DNA from: CAYSCW01 sp964429795
Lineage (GTDB): Bacteria; Acidobacteriota; Aminicenantia; Aminicenantales; Aminicenantaceae
Length of the DNA stretch: 64,000 bases
Direction: 5' to 3'
Assembly: GCA_964429795.1 (NCBI GenBank)
Contig: CAYSCW010000006.1
Span: forward strand, 1-64,000
The stretch's first letter is position 1, and every line of letters starts with the position of its first letter. The translations under genes were made by a program, and so were the position numbers. Below the pieces are notes generated by a model. That model did no database searches, was not told the origin of the DNA, and worked only from the letters and a program-made list of their open reading frames with translations. Shown here piece by piece: positions 16,877-25,414 of this stretch.

Positions 16877-18089
16877 TATCCTTTTTTTGTTTTTCTTCTG
16901 GCTTGATCAGAGTTCCGTCATCCAGTTGACGGAGAGCATCATAAGGCCCGACCACAATCTTCTCTCCCTTTTCCAGTCCTGAGACGGCTTCCACCGTCAT
17001 TCCTCCCATGATCCCTTTTTTCACAGCACGAAATTTCACCCGGCTCTCCTTATCGACAACATAGATGCCTTCTTCTTGTTCATCTTTATCTTTTTTTTCT
17101 TTTTCTTTTTTTTCCCTCAAAACCAACGCGGAGATGGGGACCGCAAGAACATCTTTTTTTTCTGCGGTGATGATATCGGCCGAAGCCGAAAGTCCCGGTT
17201 TCAAATCTTCAGGTGGATTCTGGAGGGTTATGACCACCTTAAAATCCTTGGATTCCTCTGAGGCGGTGATTTTTTGAAGAGCAGAGCTTCCCACTTCGGT
17301 TACTTTCCCGGCGATAGTCATATCAGGGAAAGCATCTATTCTGACTTTTGCTGGTTGGTTGATGTTGACATTGACCACATCCGTTTCATCGACCTCCACT
17401 TCCACTTCCATCACTGAGAGATCAGCGATGGTCATCAGGATCGTTCCCGGATTATTCATAGTGCCGATCATGGCAACCTCTCCTTCTTCGACTTGGAGGC
17501 TGGTGATGATGCCGTCAATAGGGGAGTTGTAAACCGTCTTGCTCAAATTGTCCAAGGAGCTTTGGAGGGAGGCCTCGGCTTGTTTGATCTGGTATCGTAT
17601 AGCTTCATGCTGAGCATAAGAAATGTCGTATTGGGCCTTAGCAGCTTCCAGCTGTTCGTTGGAAATGAGCTTTTCTTCAAAGAGCTTTTTCTGCCTGTAG
17701 AAATAATTTTCATCTTTCTTCAATGCTGCCTCAGCCTTGATGAGCTCTGCTTTTAAAGAACGAACAGCAGCTCTGTCCCTGGCGGCATTGGCCTCGTACT
17801 GTGTGGAATCGAGTTTGAGAAGAAAGTCATCAGCTTTGACCCTCTGTCCCTCTTCGACTCCGATCTTGACAACCCGTCCAGGGACATTAGCGCTGATGTT
17901 GACATTCTTCTTGGGCTTCACCTCACCCGAGGCAGAGACGGTGGAGGTGATGTCTTGAGTTTTGACCTCTTCCAAAGTCACTTTTATGGACTTTTCCCTT
18001 CGGGCCTGGAGATTGAAGAAGATGATAATGCCGATCACGATGATCACGGCAAAGATGATGATGACTTTTTTTCTTCCTTTTTTCTTCAT
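16869..18089 (-). CDS. Periplasmic adaptor (membrane fusion protein, MacA/HlyD family)
   Basis: About 406 residues from the ATG at 18089 (MKKKGRKKVIIIF). A longer frame reaches an ATG at 18122, but that codon directly abuts a TATAAT box (18123-18128 on the minus strand), so the internal start is preferred. There is one N-terminal membrane anchor, a biotinyl-lipoyl-like half-motif (ANVPGRVVKIGVEEGQRVKADD), a long coiled-coil hairpin (about 110-190), the second half-motif (DGIITSLQVEEGEVA), a beta-barrel (VNINQPAKVRIDAFP) and a membrane-proximal domain. A lysine/glutamate-rich insertion (EKKEKEKKDKDEQEE) is near residue 345. It should link an inner-membrane ABC transporter to an outer-membrane channel. 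Confidence 0.88.
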   Translation of the reverse strand: MKKKGRKKVIIIFAVIIVIGIIIFFNLQARREKSIKVTLEEVKTQDITSTVSASGEVKPKKNVNISANVPGRVVKIGVEEGQRVKADDFLLKLDSTQYEANAARDRAAVRSLKAELIKAEAALKKDENYFYRQKKLFEEKLISNEQLEAAKAQYDISYAQHEAIRYQIKQAEASLQSSLDNLSKTVYNSPIDGIITSLQVEEGEVAMIGTMNNPGTILMTIADLSVMEVEVEVDETDVVNVNINQPAKVRIDAFPDMTIAGKVTEVGSSALQKITASEESKDFKVVITLQNPPEDLKPGLSASADIITAEKKDVLAVPISALVLREKKEKEKKDKDEQEEGIYVVDKESRVKFRAVKKGIMGGMTVEAVSGLEKGEKIVVGPYDALRQLDDGTLIKPEEKQKKDNE

Positions 18090-18122
18090 TTTGATTTTTT
18101 TCCTTATGTGGTTAACTATCAT

Positions 18123-18128
18123 ATTATA
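18123..18128 (-). promoter_or_regulatory. -10 box of the adaptor/ABC operon
   Basis: A perfect TATAAT lies on the minus strand about 33 bases before the chosen adaptor start. No good -35 hexamer is present at 16-18 bases, so the promoter may depend on an activator. Its position rules out the ATG at 18122 as a useful start. Confidence 0.45.
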
Positions 18129-18236
18129 ATACGTCTAAAAAGGCAAAAAGTTTGAAGATGGAAGCTGGGCCTCTTTCTGGAAAGAGGGATTGTTTGCTCC
18201 TGCTTTTGTTTGCTAATAATAGAGAGAGTTGATAAT

Positions 18237-19043
18237 ATGGAGAGCGCTGTGGAAATCGATAAGTACCTGAAAGAAGCTGAGACAATCGCTCGAAAGGTAG
18301 GCAAGATGCTCAAGGAGAACATAGGTGCCACTCCAAAAATATCTTTTAAAGGTGCGGTGGACTTGGTAACTGACTATGACAACAGAGCCCAGAGAATGAT
18401 CTTTGACCATCTATCCTCCCATTTTTCTGAGCATGATTTCCTGGGGGAAGAAGATCTGAGTCAGGAGAAGGGAGGAGAGTTCCGCTGGATCATTGACCCC
18501 CTGGATGGTACCACTAACTATGCTCATGCTTTTCCTGTTTTTTGTGTTTCCCTTGCCCTGGAATGGAAGGAACAGGTCGTTCTGGGAGTGATCTATGATC
18601 CTATGCGGGAGGAATTGTTTTCAGCGATTAAAGGAGAAGGAGCCTTTCTTGCAGAAAGGAGAATTCGGGTCTCTTCGGTCAATGATTTGGATAAAAGCTT
18701 GGTAGCAACCGGCTTTCCCTACGATCTTCGGCAGAGCCCAGTGAACAACATCGATCATTTCAACAATTTTCTCCTGCGTGTCCAGGCCATCCGCCGCTGT
18801 GGTTCAGCAGCACTGGACCTCTGTTATGTGGCCTGTGGTCGTTTTGATGGATTCTGGGAATTGAAGCTCAATCCTTGGGATGTAGCAGCTGGTGCTTTAA
18901 TTGTCAAGGAGGCGGGTGGGTATGTATCTGATTTCCAGAATCAGGAATTCTCTATCTTTGGATCAGAGATAGTGGCCACCAACGGCCTCATTCACAAACA
19001 GATGTTGGAAATTATTCAGTTAGGAAAGAAGCAAGAAAGATGA
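18237..19043 (+). CDS. Inositol monophosphatase-family phosphatase (SuhB-like)
   Basis: 268 residues from the ATG at 18237, preceded by GAGAGAG; a longer frame from a TTG at 18210 is less likely. The Mg-dependent sugar phosphatase signatures are complete: GEEDLSQ (metal glutamate), WIIDPLDGTTNYAHAFP (about residues 83-99, metal aspartates) and NPWDVAAGALIVKEAGG (about 215-230). Bacterial members hydrolyse inositol-1-phosphate, fructose-1,6-bisphosphate or PAP, or act as the SuhB antitermination factor. Soluble and cytoplasmic. It overlaps the next gene by four bases. Confidence 0.9.
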   Translation: MESAVEIDKYLKEAETIARKVGKMLKENIGATPKISFKGAVDLVTDYDNRAQRMIFDHLSSHFSEHDFLGEEDLSQEKGGEFRWIIDPLDGTTNYAHAFPVFCVSLALEWKEQVVLGVIYDPMREELFSAIKGEGAFLAERRIRVSSVNDLDKSLVATGFPYDLRQSPVNNIDHFNNFLLRVQAIRRCGSAALDLCYVACGRFDGFWELKLNPWDVAAGALIVKEAGGYVSDFQNQEFSIFGSEIVATNGLIHKQMLEIIQLGKKQER

Positions 19044-19597
19044 GGCTATGCCAAGGAGGCATAGAACAGAAGTATAGGTTTCCCCCTGTAAGGCTGCTCC
19101 TGATTCTCCTCCTCCTGTTCACTGTTCCTACTTATTTAAAAACCCAGGAAAGAGAGATGCAGAGTCTGAAAGAGAGCAGAGTATACAGATTGGTTGTGAC
19201 GGCGGATAAGAGCTGGATAGATACAGGATTGGATATTGAGGAAGAGCAGGAAGTCTATTTTAAAGCAACTGGAATGATTTCTCTTCAGAAGGGAAACCCC
19301 ATGGCCTATTGCGGGCCCGATGGCTATAATCTCAAAACAGTCCAGCAACCTCTTCCTGAGAAAAATATCGGCGCCCTCATCGGCAAAGTCGTATATCTGG
19401 TCTCCGTTGAGATAGACGAGGAGACCGGAGAAGAGATCCGTAACGAGATTGTTGAAGAGTTTCACATAGGAGAAGAAAAGAGAGTCAGGATGCCTATTGG
19501 AGGGCGTCTTTTCTTGGGGATCAATGAAAACGTAGTCGGTGATAATTCCGGAGAGTATGAAGTTATCCTTGTGCTAGGGGATACGCTATCTGAGTAG
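19040..19597 (+). CDS. Exported LecA/PA-IL-like carbohydrate-binding protein
   Basis: 185 residues, starting at an ATG that overlaps the phosphatase stop. Residues about 15-35 (VRLLLILLLLFTVPTYLKT) form a signal peptide or anchor. The rest resembles the PA-IL/LecA-like galactose-binding beta-sandwich: SWIDTGLDIEEEQEVYFKATG, YCGPDGYN, NIGALIGKV and GGRLFLGINENVVGDNSGEYEV, where the final loop supplies the calcium/sugar ligands in the family (GINE...DNSG). It is probably periplasmic or surface-exposed and may bind glycans. Assignment is from motif memory only; the mature domain is about 140 residues, close to the family size. Confidence 0.6.
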   Translation: MRLCQGGIEQKYRFPPVRLLLILLLLFTVPTYLKTQEREMQSLKESRVYRLVVTADKSWIDTGLDIEEEQEVYFKATGMISLQKGNPMAYCGPDGYNLKTVQQPLPEKNIGALIGKVVYLVSVEIDEETGEEIRNEIVEEFHIGEEKRVRMPIGGRLFLGINENVVGDNSGEYEVILVLGDTLSE

Positions 19598-19644
19598 GTT
19601 GTATCGATAAAGGAATTGTGTTTATAGGGGGGAAGTTTTTCACT

Positions 19645-20991
19645 TTACGACTTCTTTTTACTCAGCAGATTTTCCATGAAGTGGATGTCGTAATCCCCCT
19701 TCATAAAGTCAGAATGGGAGAGAATACTTAGGTGGAGGGGAATGTTTGTTTTTATGCCCACGATTGTGGTCATCTCCAAGGCTGTCAGCATTTTTTTGAT
19801 GGCCTCCTCTCTTGTTGGGGCATAGGACACGATTTTTGCCATAAGGGAATCATAATCAGGTGGGATGTCCCAACCACAGTAGGCCGCAGAATCTACCCGG
19901 ATACCCTGGCCTGAAGGTAGGACTAGAAAATCGATCTTTCCTGAAGAGGGAATGAATGTTTCTGAATCCTCGGCGTTTATTCGGCATTCAATAGAATGTC
20001 CTCTGAGTCTGAGATCATGAGAGAAGGAGAGTTTCTTTCCAGCGGCTATGTTAATCTGTTCATTGACTAGATCGATTCCATAAGCCATTTCTGTGATCGG
20101 ATGTTCGACCTGGACTCTTGTATTAGCCTCCATAAAGTAGAATTTTCTTTCCTCATCGACCAAGAACTCGAATGTCCCAAGACTCTGGTAGCCTATAAAA
20201 CGGACGGCCTCCTCCACTGCCTTTATAATCTTTTTCCGCAATTTCTCATCGATATAGGGTGAGGGTGTTTCTTCGATGAGCTTTTGATATTTTCTCTGAA
20301 TGGAGCATTCTCTTTCCCCGAAAGCAATGACATTCTTTCTTTTGTCTCCGATGACCTGGATTTCTATATGGCGGGCTTTGGGAAGATACTTTTCTAGATA
20401 GAGAGAGGAATCTCCGAATGCTGCATTGGCTTCGTTTTGGGCAATAGTGTATTGTTCTTCCAGTTGGCTCGAAGAACGAACAACCCTCATTCCCTTTCCA
20501 CCACCGCCTGCTGCCGCCTTCAGAATAACAGGATAGCTGATTTTCTTGGCCACCTTTTTCGCTTCGGCTATGTCTTTAATAATCATCTCACTTCCTTCGA
20601 TGACAGGGAGACCGGCCTTTTTCATTTCTTGCCGGGCTTTATTCTTGTCCCCCATCAGGCTTATCAGTGAGGCAGGAGGTCCGATGAAAGTGATACCAGA
20701 AGCTTCACAGATTTCAGCAAAGCGAGCATTTTCTGCAAGAAATCCATATCCAGGATGGATGGCGTCAGCTCTTGTTATCTCAGCCACACTCAGCAGGTTG
20801 GCGATGTTGAGATAGCTGTCTTGAGCCTTTGCCGGTCCGATGCAGACTTTCTCATCGGCGAACATTGTGTGGAGAGAATTTTTGTCAGGTTCAGAGTAGA
20901 CAGCTACGCTTTTATATCCTAATTCCCGTGCCGAGCGGATAATACGAAGAGCAATCTCTCCGCGATTGGCGATCAATATTTTGGAAAACAT
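19645..20991 (-). CDS. accC: Biotin carboxylase subunit of acetyl-CoA carboxylase
   Basis: 448 residues, the usual length. AccC carboxylates the biotin of AccB with ATP and bicarbonate, the first half of malonyl-CoA formation. The N-terminal domain starts FSKILIANRGEIALRIIR; the ATP-grasp domain carries the glycine-rich KAAAGGGGKGMRVV (about 158-172), ERECSIQRKYQK, and the MEANTRVQVEHPITE catalytic block (near 287), followed by RINAED. It begins three bases after the accB stop, forming an accBC operon. Carboxyltransferase genes accA/accD are not in the window. Confidence 0.96.
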   Translation of the reverse strand: MFSKILIANRGEIALRIIRSARELGYKSVAVYSEPDKNSLHTMFADEKVCIGPAKAQDSYLNIANLLSVAEITRADAIHPGYGFLAENARFAEICEASGITFIGPPASLISLMGDKNKARQEMKKAGLPVIEGSEMIIKDIAEAKKVAKKISYPVILKAAAGGGGKGMRVVRSSSQLEEQYTIAQNEANAAFGDSSLYLEKYLPKARHIEIQVIGDKRKNVIAFGERECSIQRKYQKLIEETPSPYIDEKLRKKIIKAVEEAVRFIGYQSLGTFEFLVDEERKFYFMEANTRVQVEHPITEMAYGIDLVNEQINIAAGKKLSFSHDLRLRGHSIECRINAEDSETFIPSSGKIDFLVLPSGQGIRVDSAAYCGWDIPPDYDSLMAKIVSYAPTREEAIKKMLTALEMTTIVGIKTNIPLHLSILSHSDFMKGDYDIHFMENLLSKKKS

Positions 20992-20994
20992 CGA

Positions 20995-21465
20995 TTATTG
21001 GGAAGCAAGATGGATAGCGAATAGCTTTTGTCCGTATTCGACAGTTTTGCCGTTCTCCACGTATATTTCTTCAAGAATCCCATCCACATCCGACTCGATC
21101 TCATTCATCAGCTTCATAGCCTCGATGATACAGAGGGTCTGGTTCTCCTTCACTTTATCACCAACATCCACGAAGGGAACGGAGGTGGGGTCTGGAGCAC
21201 GATAAAAAGTTCCTACCATGGGTGATGTGATGTAGTGGAGGTTATCTTTTTTCTCCTCAATTATTTCTTGGGAAAGGGGAGGATTTTCTTCCTGTTCAGA
21301 AGGGGAGGAAGGAGTAGAAGTTTCCTCTGCAGAAGAGGTTGGAGATAGATTTTTGCTGATCTTTATTTTGAATCCTTCTACCTCGAGCTCAAAATGGGTA
21401 AGATTTCTCTCTTCCAACAGATCGATAAGCTTGATGATTTCCTTATAGTCAATCTTTGCTTTCAT
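20995..21465 (-). CDS. accB: Biotin carboxyl carrier protein of acetyl-CoA carboxylase
   Basis: 156 residues. The N-terminal part (DYKEIIKLIDLLEERNLTHFELE) is typical of AccB, followed by a Pro/Ser/Glu-rich linker (about 45-75) and the C-terminal biotinyl domain with SPMVGTFYRAP and the biotin-attachment lysine in IEAMKLMNE (near residue 118). The EAMK motif is intact, so it should be biotinylated. It has its own promoter in a divergent region shared with ffh and an AGAGGTGAG ribosome-binding site. Confidence 0.96.
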   Translation of the reverse strand: MKAKIDYKEIIKLIDLLEERNLTHFELEVEGFKIKISKNLSPTSSAEETSTPSSPSEQEENPPLSQEIIEEKKDNLHYITSPMVGTFYRAPDPTSVPFVDVGDKVKENQTLCIIEAMKLMNEIESDVDGILEEIYVENGKTVEYGQKLFAIHLASQ

Positions 21466-21539
21466 GATGACTCACCTCTGCAGAAGGAAGTCAGAGACTT
21501 ATTCTCCTGTTCATTTCACTCCTCTGAAAAATTAGTAAT

Positions 21540-21599
21540 ACCATAATTATAATCGGAAAAAATGTCAAGTTGACTTCCCCTCCTTGTTTTGCTTAAAAT
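21540..21599. promoter_or_regulatory. Back-to-back divergent promoters of accBC and ffh
   Basis: On the minus strand TTGACA (21568-21563), a 17-base spacer and TATGGT (21545-21540) face accB. On the plus strand TTGACT (21570-21575), an 18-base spacer and TAAAAT (21594-21599) face ffh. The two -35 hexamers are separated by one base, so the two polymerases would compete for or share this site. Confidence 0.7.
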
Positions 21600-21630
21600 A
21601 TTATATATCAATTAATTACCGAGGAAAAGA

Positions 21631-22956
21631 ATGTTTGATCAGCTATCCAATCGCCTCCAAAAGGCTCTCAAGTACCTCCGCAGTGAAGGAAAGATTACTG
21701 AAAAAAACATGGCGGAAGCCTTAAGGATGATCCGCCTGGCCTTTCTCGAAGCGGATGTTAACTACCGGGTAGTGAAAGATTTTATCGAGCATATCAAGGA
21801 TAAGGCCTTGGAAGAACAAGTGCTCCTCAGCTTGACCCCTGCTCAGCAGGTGATAAAGATTGTCCGAGACGAATTGACTTCCATCCTCGGTCAATCAGAG
21901 AGAAAGTTAAGGTTCTCAAGCCCTCCTCCTTCCATCTTCATGATGGTTGGCCTCCAGGGCTCCGGTAAGACCACCACTTGCGGTAAACTTGCCAAGTGGG
22001 TTAAAGGTCTGGGGAAAAACCCTCTTCTGGTATCGTTTGATCTTAAAAGGCCAGCTGCTCAGGATCAAATCAAGATGATCTCCCAGAATCTTAGTCTTCC
22101 TTTCTATGAAATGACCGTTAGGCAGATGTCCAACCCTGGCCATGTTCTTCAAGATCTGCTCAGTTTCACAAAAAACAGAGGGTATGATTCACTTATCGTG
22201 GATACGGCGGGGAGACTTCATATTGATAAAGAGCTTATGGGTGAGCTATGTATGGTCAAGGATATTCTTCAGCCCACAGAAACAATCTATATCGGTGACT
22301 CCATGACTGGACAGGATGCTGTCAAGAGTGCCCAGCTGTTCGAAGAAAAAATTGGACTGACTTCCATTATCTTGACCAAATTGGACGGAGATGCTAGAGG
22401 TGGTGCTGCTCTATCCATCGTATCCGTGACTGAAAAACCCATAAAATTTGTGGGAACGGGAGAAAAGTTCGACCAATTTGAAGTCTTCCATCCTGAGCGC
22501 ATGGCCTCTCGGATCATTGGCATGGGGGATATCCTGAGTCTAGTGGAGAAGGCCGAGAAGGAGACAGACTTGAAAGAGGCTGAGGAGTTGGCTCGTAGAC
22601 TCCGCAAACAGGAGTTCACTCTTGATGATTTCAAGAAGCAGCTTGTTCAGATGAGAAAGATGGGATCTTTGTCCCAAATCTTGAGCCTCCTCCCCACAGG
22701 AGGGCCATTAAAGAACATATCCAAGATAAATATCGATGATAAAAAGGTAGTTCACTTTGAGGCTATCATCAATTCTATGACTCCTGAAGAAAGGACAAGG
22801 CCCAAGATGATAAGTGGAAGCCGGCGTTTGAGGATAGCCAAAGGAAGCGGTCGGCCTGTCTCGGAGGTGAACCAGCTGTTGAAGCAGTTCTTGGAGATAA
22901 AGAAAATGATGAAAAAGTCTCAATTCCAGAAACTTCTCTCTTCTCTTCCCCATTGA
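21631..22956 (+). CDS. ffh: Signal recognition particle protein Ffh (SRP54)
   Basis: 441 residues. Ffh binds signal sequences and 4.5S RNA and delivers ribosomes to FtsY. The N domain is helical; the G domain shows GLQGSGKTTTCGKLA (near residue 110), DTAGRLH (near 190) and TKLDGDARGGAALS (near 249); the C-terminal M domain has methionine-rich helices and the RNA-binding RPKMISGSRRLRIAKGSGR segment (near 390-410). Complete. SD-type GAGGAAA precedes the ATG. No 4.5S RNA gene was recognised nearby. Confidence 0.97.
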   Translation: MFDQLSNRLQKALKYLRSEGKITEKNMAEALRMIRLAFLEADVNYRVVKDFIEHIKDKALEEQVLLSLTPAQQVIKIVRDELTSILGQSERKLRFSSPPPSIFMMVGLQGSGKTTTCGKLAKWVKGLGKNPLLVSFDLKRPAAQDQIKMISQNLSLPFYEMTVRQMSNPGHVLQDLLSFTKNRGYDSLIVDTAGRLHIDKELMGELCMVKDILQPTETIYIGDSMTGQDAVKSAQLFEEKIGLTSIILTKLDGDARGGAALSIVSVTEKPIKFVGTGEKFDQFEVFHPERMASRIIGMGDILSLVEKAEKETDLKEAEELARRLRKQEFTLDDFKKQLVQMRKMGSLSQILSLLPTGGPLKNISKINIDDKKVVHFEAIINSMTPEERTRPKMISGSRRLRIAKGSGRPVSEVNQLLKQFLEIKKMMKKSQFQKLLSSLPH

Positions 22957-22976
22957 AAACATCGCCACTGGGAAGC

Positions 22977-23124
22977 ATCCATTTCCGTGATAGCTAATAA
23001 AAGCATCGGTTCTTATCCATCCTTGCCAAGACCCTCCACCCTCCACCATGGGCTTCGGACGGAAGGGAACCGCCGCCTCACTACCTAACTGGATGAAATA
23101 TCTTCACTCATCACAGTTTTGGAA
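22977..23124 (-). repeat. Interspersed ~150-bp repeat, copy 2
   Basis: Same orientation and extent as the copies at 100-250 and 33029-33178. Relative to copy 1 it has lost single bases in two places (AAAGAC to AAGAC, CTCCCACC to CTCCACC), which breaks the minus-strand reading frame that copies 1 and 3 share. It lies between ffh and the rpsP promoter. Confidence 0.8.
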
Positions 23125-23147
23125 ATAGTTACCCCCACTGAAAAAAG

Positions 23148-23176
23148 TTGACTTAAAGGAGGAATTCATATATTAT
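23148..23176 (+). promoter_or_regulatory. Promoter of the rpsP-trmD-rplS operon
   Basis: TTGACT at 23148-23153, 17-base spacer, TATTAT at 23171-23176, predicted start near 23183 and AAAAGGA before the rpsP ATG at 23207. Confidence 0.7.
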
Positions 23177-23206
23177 TTTTTTTCGTTTAAAAGGACAGAA
23201 TAAGAA

Positions 23207-23470
23207 ATGATTTCCATACGATTGATGCGATTGGGCACGAAAAAAAAGCCCTTCTACAGAATAGTCGCCATCGATTCGAGAAGACCGAGAGAGAGCAAGG
23301 CTAAAGATATTCTGGGATACTATAATCCTCTAAAGGAGCCACCAGAGATAATGGTCGATTTGGAAAGGGTAAAATTTTGGTTAGAGAGAGGAGCTCAAGC
23401 CTCTAATACGGTTCAATCTCTAATAGATAAAGTTTCCAAGCCTGAGAAACTTTCCAATCAACAAAACTAA
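23207..23470 (+). CDS. rpsP: 30S ribosomal protein S16
   Basis: 87 residues, within the normal range. The N-terminus MISIRLMRLGTKKKPFYRIV, then DSRRPRESK and ILGYYNPL, are the signature of S16, which binds 16S rRNA early in 30S assembly. It is first in the conserved order rpsP, KH protein, rimM, trmD, rplS, with a promoter directly upstream. Confidence 0.98.
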   Translation: MISIRLMRLGTKKKPFYRIVAIDSRRPRESKAKDILGYYNPLKEPPEIMVDLERVKFWLERGAQASNTVQSLIDKVSKPEKLSNQQN

Positions 23471-23482
23471 AAGGAGGTTACA

Positions 23483-23719
23483 GTGAGAGAACTCGTAGAA
23501 ATGATTGCCAAATCCTTAGTAGACAATCCAGAAAAGGTACAAGTTTCCCAGCTAGAGGGAGAGCAAACCACGATCTTAGAGCTAAAGGTTGCTCAGGAAG
23601 ATTTAGGCAAGGTTATCGGAAAACAAGGAAGAACAGCACGGGCCATACGGATTATTCTAGGGGCTGCTGGGATGAAGCTGAAGAGAAGATTCAATCTTGA
23701 AATCATCGAGAAAGGATAA
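23483..23719 (+). CDS. khpA: KH-domain RNA-binding protein (KhpA/YlqC family)
   Basis: 78 residues from a GTG start with AAGGAGG upstream. A single type-II KH fold with the RNA-contacting GxxG loop as GKQG in LGKVIGKQGRTARAIR. KhpA-type proteins bind many RNAs and, with KhpB, affect cell-wall growth and translation in Gram-positive bacteria; in other phyla the role is less clear. Its place between rpsP and rimM is typical. Confidence 0.93.
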   Translation: MRELVEMIAKSLVDNPEKVQVSQLEGEQTTILELKVAQEDLGKVIGKQGRTARAIRIILGAAGMKLKRRFNLEIIEKG

Positions 23720-23720
23720 C

Positions 23721-24228
23721 TTGGTTCGTATCGGGAAAGTATTAAGGAGTCAGGGAAGAAAAGGTGAAGTAAGGCTCAGACTTTATGTTGGGCCTTCTTT
23801 CATGCCTTTTTTTTTCTAGGGTTTTTTTCCAGAAAAAAGGGGGTTGGGAAGAGTTCCAAGTCGAATCTCTCCGTCCTTACAAAGAGAATTTTATCCTTAA
23901 ACTAAAAGGGATCGACTCTCTTGAGCGAGCGCAGGGGACCTCAGGGAAAGAGATTTTCGTTCCAGAGGAAAAACTCCCGCCTCTGCAAGAGGATCATTAC
24001 TACCATTTCCAGATTCTTGGTTGTACGGTTATCGCCAAGGATGGAAAAAAAATCGGCATGGTGGAAGATTTCTTAATTATCCCTGGTAACGACCTCCTAG
24101 TGGTCAGTGGCGAGAAAAGTCAAATTCTTATCCCTTTTAACAAAGATATTTGTATGCGGATAAACTTAGAGCAAAGAGAAATTATTGTAAATCCTCCAGT
24201 AGGTCTTTTGGACTTGAATGAGATTTGA
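23721..24228 (+). CDS. rimM: 16S rRNA processing protein RimM, frameshifted in a T9 run
   Basis: RimM assists 30S maturation and binds S19. The protein is encoded in two frames. The N-terminal part starts at TTG 23721, just after AAAGGA, and reads VRIGKVLRSQGRKGEV, then LYVGPSFMPFFF and a TAG at 23817-23819. The C-terminal part (SRVFFQKKGGWEEFQVESL, ILKLKGIDSLERAQ, DHYYHFQILGCTV, VNPPVGLLDL) continues in the +1 frame to 24228. The switch lies in a run of nine T (23807-23815); eight T would give one open frame. Either the assembly has an extra base, the gene is broken, or transcription slippage corrects it. The full protein would be about 168 residues, normal for RimM. trmD overlaps the stop. 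Confidence 0.8.
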
Positions 24229-24955
24229 TATAATTACCATATTCCCCGAAATTTTTGGGAGTGTTTTCTCAGCAGGCATCATCAAAAAAGCTCTTGAGAG
24301 AGACCTGGTAGAGATACATGTTCACAATTTGAGAGACTATGCCTTGGACAAGCACAGGCAGGTCGATGACCGTCCCTATGGGGGCGGTGAGGGCATGGTT
24401 CTGAAACCCGAGCCCTTATTTACTGCTGTGGAGAATATTCGTGCAGATGAGAAGCAGCCTGTTTACCTCCTCTCTCCCCAAGGCAGAAGATTTGATTACC
24501 GACTGGGTGAGGAATTAGCCGGGCAATCTCAGATCATTCTCATCTGCGGTCGCTATGAAGGTGTTGATGAGCGAGTGATCGAATATTTGATCACCGAGGA
24601 GATATCCGTAGGAGACTTTGTTTTGACTGGCGGTGAATCAGCTGCAATTGTTGTGGTGGAAGCTGTTTCCAGATTTGTTCCCGGTGTGGTAGGCAAGATG
24701 GATTCGGTCAGACATGATTCCTTTGCGGAAGGATTATTGGACTTCCCTCATTACACACGGCCTCGAGTGTTTAAAGGAATGAGAGTTCCTGGAGTGCTTT
24801 TTTCTGGAGATCACGAGAAAATTGCTCACTGGAGGAGGAAGAGATCCATTGAGAAGACGTGGCTTCGGAGGCAGGATATGTTAGAAAGGCGAGAGTTATC
24901 TTTGGAAGATAAAAAAATACTCGAAGAAATACAGAGAGAAAGGAAAGGAAGATGA
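24218..24955 (+). CDS. trmD: tRNA (guanine37-N1)-methyltransferase TrmD
   Basis: 245 residues, normal. TrmD methylates G37 of tRNAs with SAM, preventing frameshifting. The SPOUT-fold signatures are present: MRFDIITIFPEIF start, DDRPYGGGEGMVL, LICGRYEGVDERV and SVGDFVLTGGESAA forming the trefoil knot, then HYTRP and VLFSGDHEKI. It overlaps the end of rimM by 11 bases and the start of rplS by 4, so the three are translationally coupled. Confidence 0.97.
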   Translation: MRFDIITIFPEIFGSVFSAGIIKKALERDLVEIHVHNLRDYALDKHRQVDDRPYGGGEGMVLKPEPLFTAVENIRADEKQPVYLLSPQGRRFDYRLGEELAGQSQIILICGRYEGVDERVIEYLITEEISVGDFVLTGGESAAIVVVEAVSRFVPGVVGKMDSVRHDSFAEGLLDFPHYTRPRVFKGMRVPGVLFSGDHEKIAHWRRKRSIEKTWLRRQDMLERRELSLEDKKILEEIQRERKGR

Positions 24956-25293
24956 ACCAGATTGATTTGGTAGAGGAAAAGCAGCGACAGAAGGGTGTTG
25001 ATGTTTTCAAGGTTGGGGATACGGTCAAAGTTCATGTGATTATCAAGGAAGGAAACAAAGAAAGGATTCAGATTTTCCAAGGAAATGTTATTGCTAAAAG
25101 AGGGGCTGGATTAAGTGCCACTTTTACGGTTCGCAAAGTCTCTTTTGGGATTGGGGTGGAGCGCGTATTCCCTCTGCATTCCCAGATGATTAAAACCATA
25201 GAGGTAGTGCGAAAGGGAAAAGTCAGGAGGGCTAAGCTCTATTACCTGCGAAAGCGTAAAGGGAAAGCTGCTCGACTCAAAGAGAAAAGGTAA
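24952..25293 (+). CDS. rplS: 50S ribosomal protein L19
   Basis: 113 residues, normal for L19, which lies at the 30S-50S interface. Motifs: VGDTVKVHVIIKEGNKERIQIFQG, VIAKRGAGLSATFTVRKVSFGIGVERVFPLHSP-like region (here ending LHSQ) and RRAKLYYLRKRKGKAARLKE at the C-terminus. The ATG overlaps the trmD stop. Confidence 0.98.
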   Translation: MNQIDLVEEKQRQKGVDVFKVGDTVKVHVIIKEGNKERIQIFQGNVIAKRGAGLSATFTVRKVSFGIGVERVFPLHSQMIKTIEVVRKGKVRRAKLYYLRKRKGKAARLKEKR

Positions 25294-25414
25294 AAAGATT
25301 CCCAGCAGCAAGACAGTTTTGACCGTATCTATAAAACAGGATTTAAAGCGTTAAAGGTCCATCTGCGTTCTGATTCTTCTCTTCGCTCGTCTTTCAAGGA
25401 CATGGGGAAGGAAA

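Noticed and set aside
19600..19665. GAAGT/ACTTC hairpin followed by TTTTT between the LecA-like gene and accC
   Set aside because: Five-base stem overlapping the accC coding end; too weak to call a terminator.
21467..21630. Possible 4.5S RNA gene beside ffh
   Set aside because: The interval is filled by the divergent promoters and has no hairpin resembling the SRP RNA tip.
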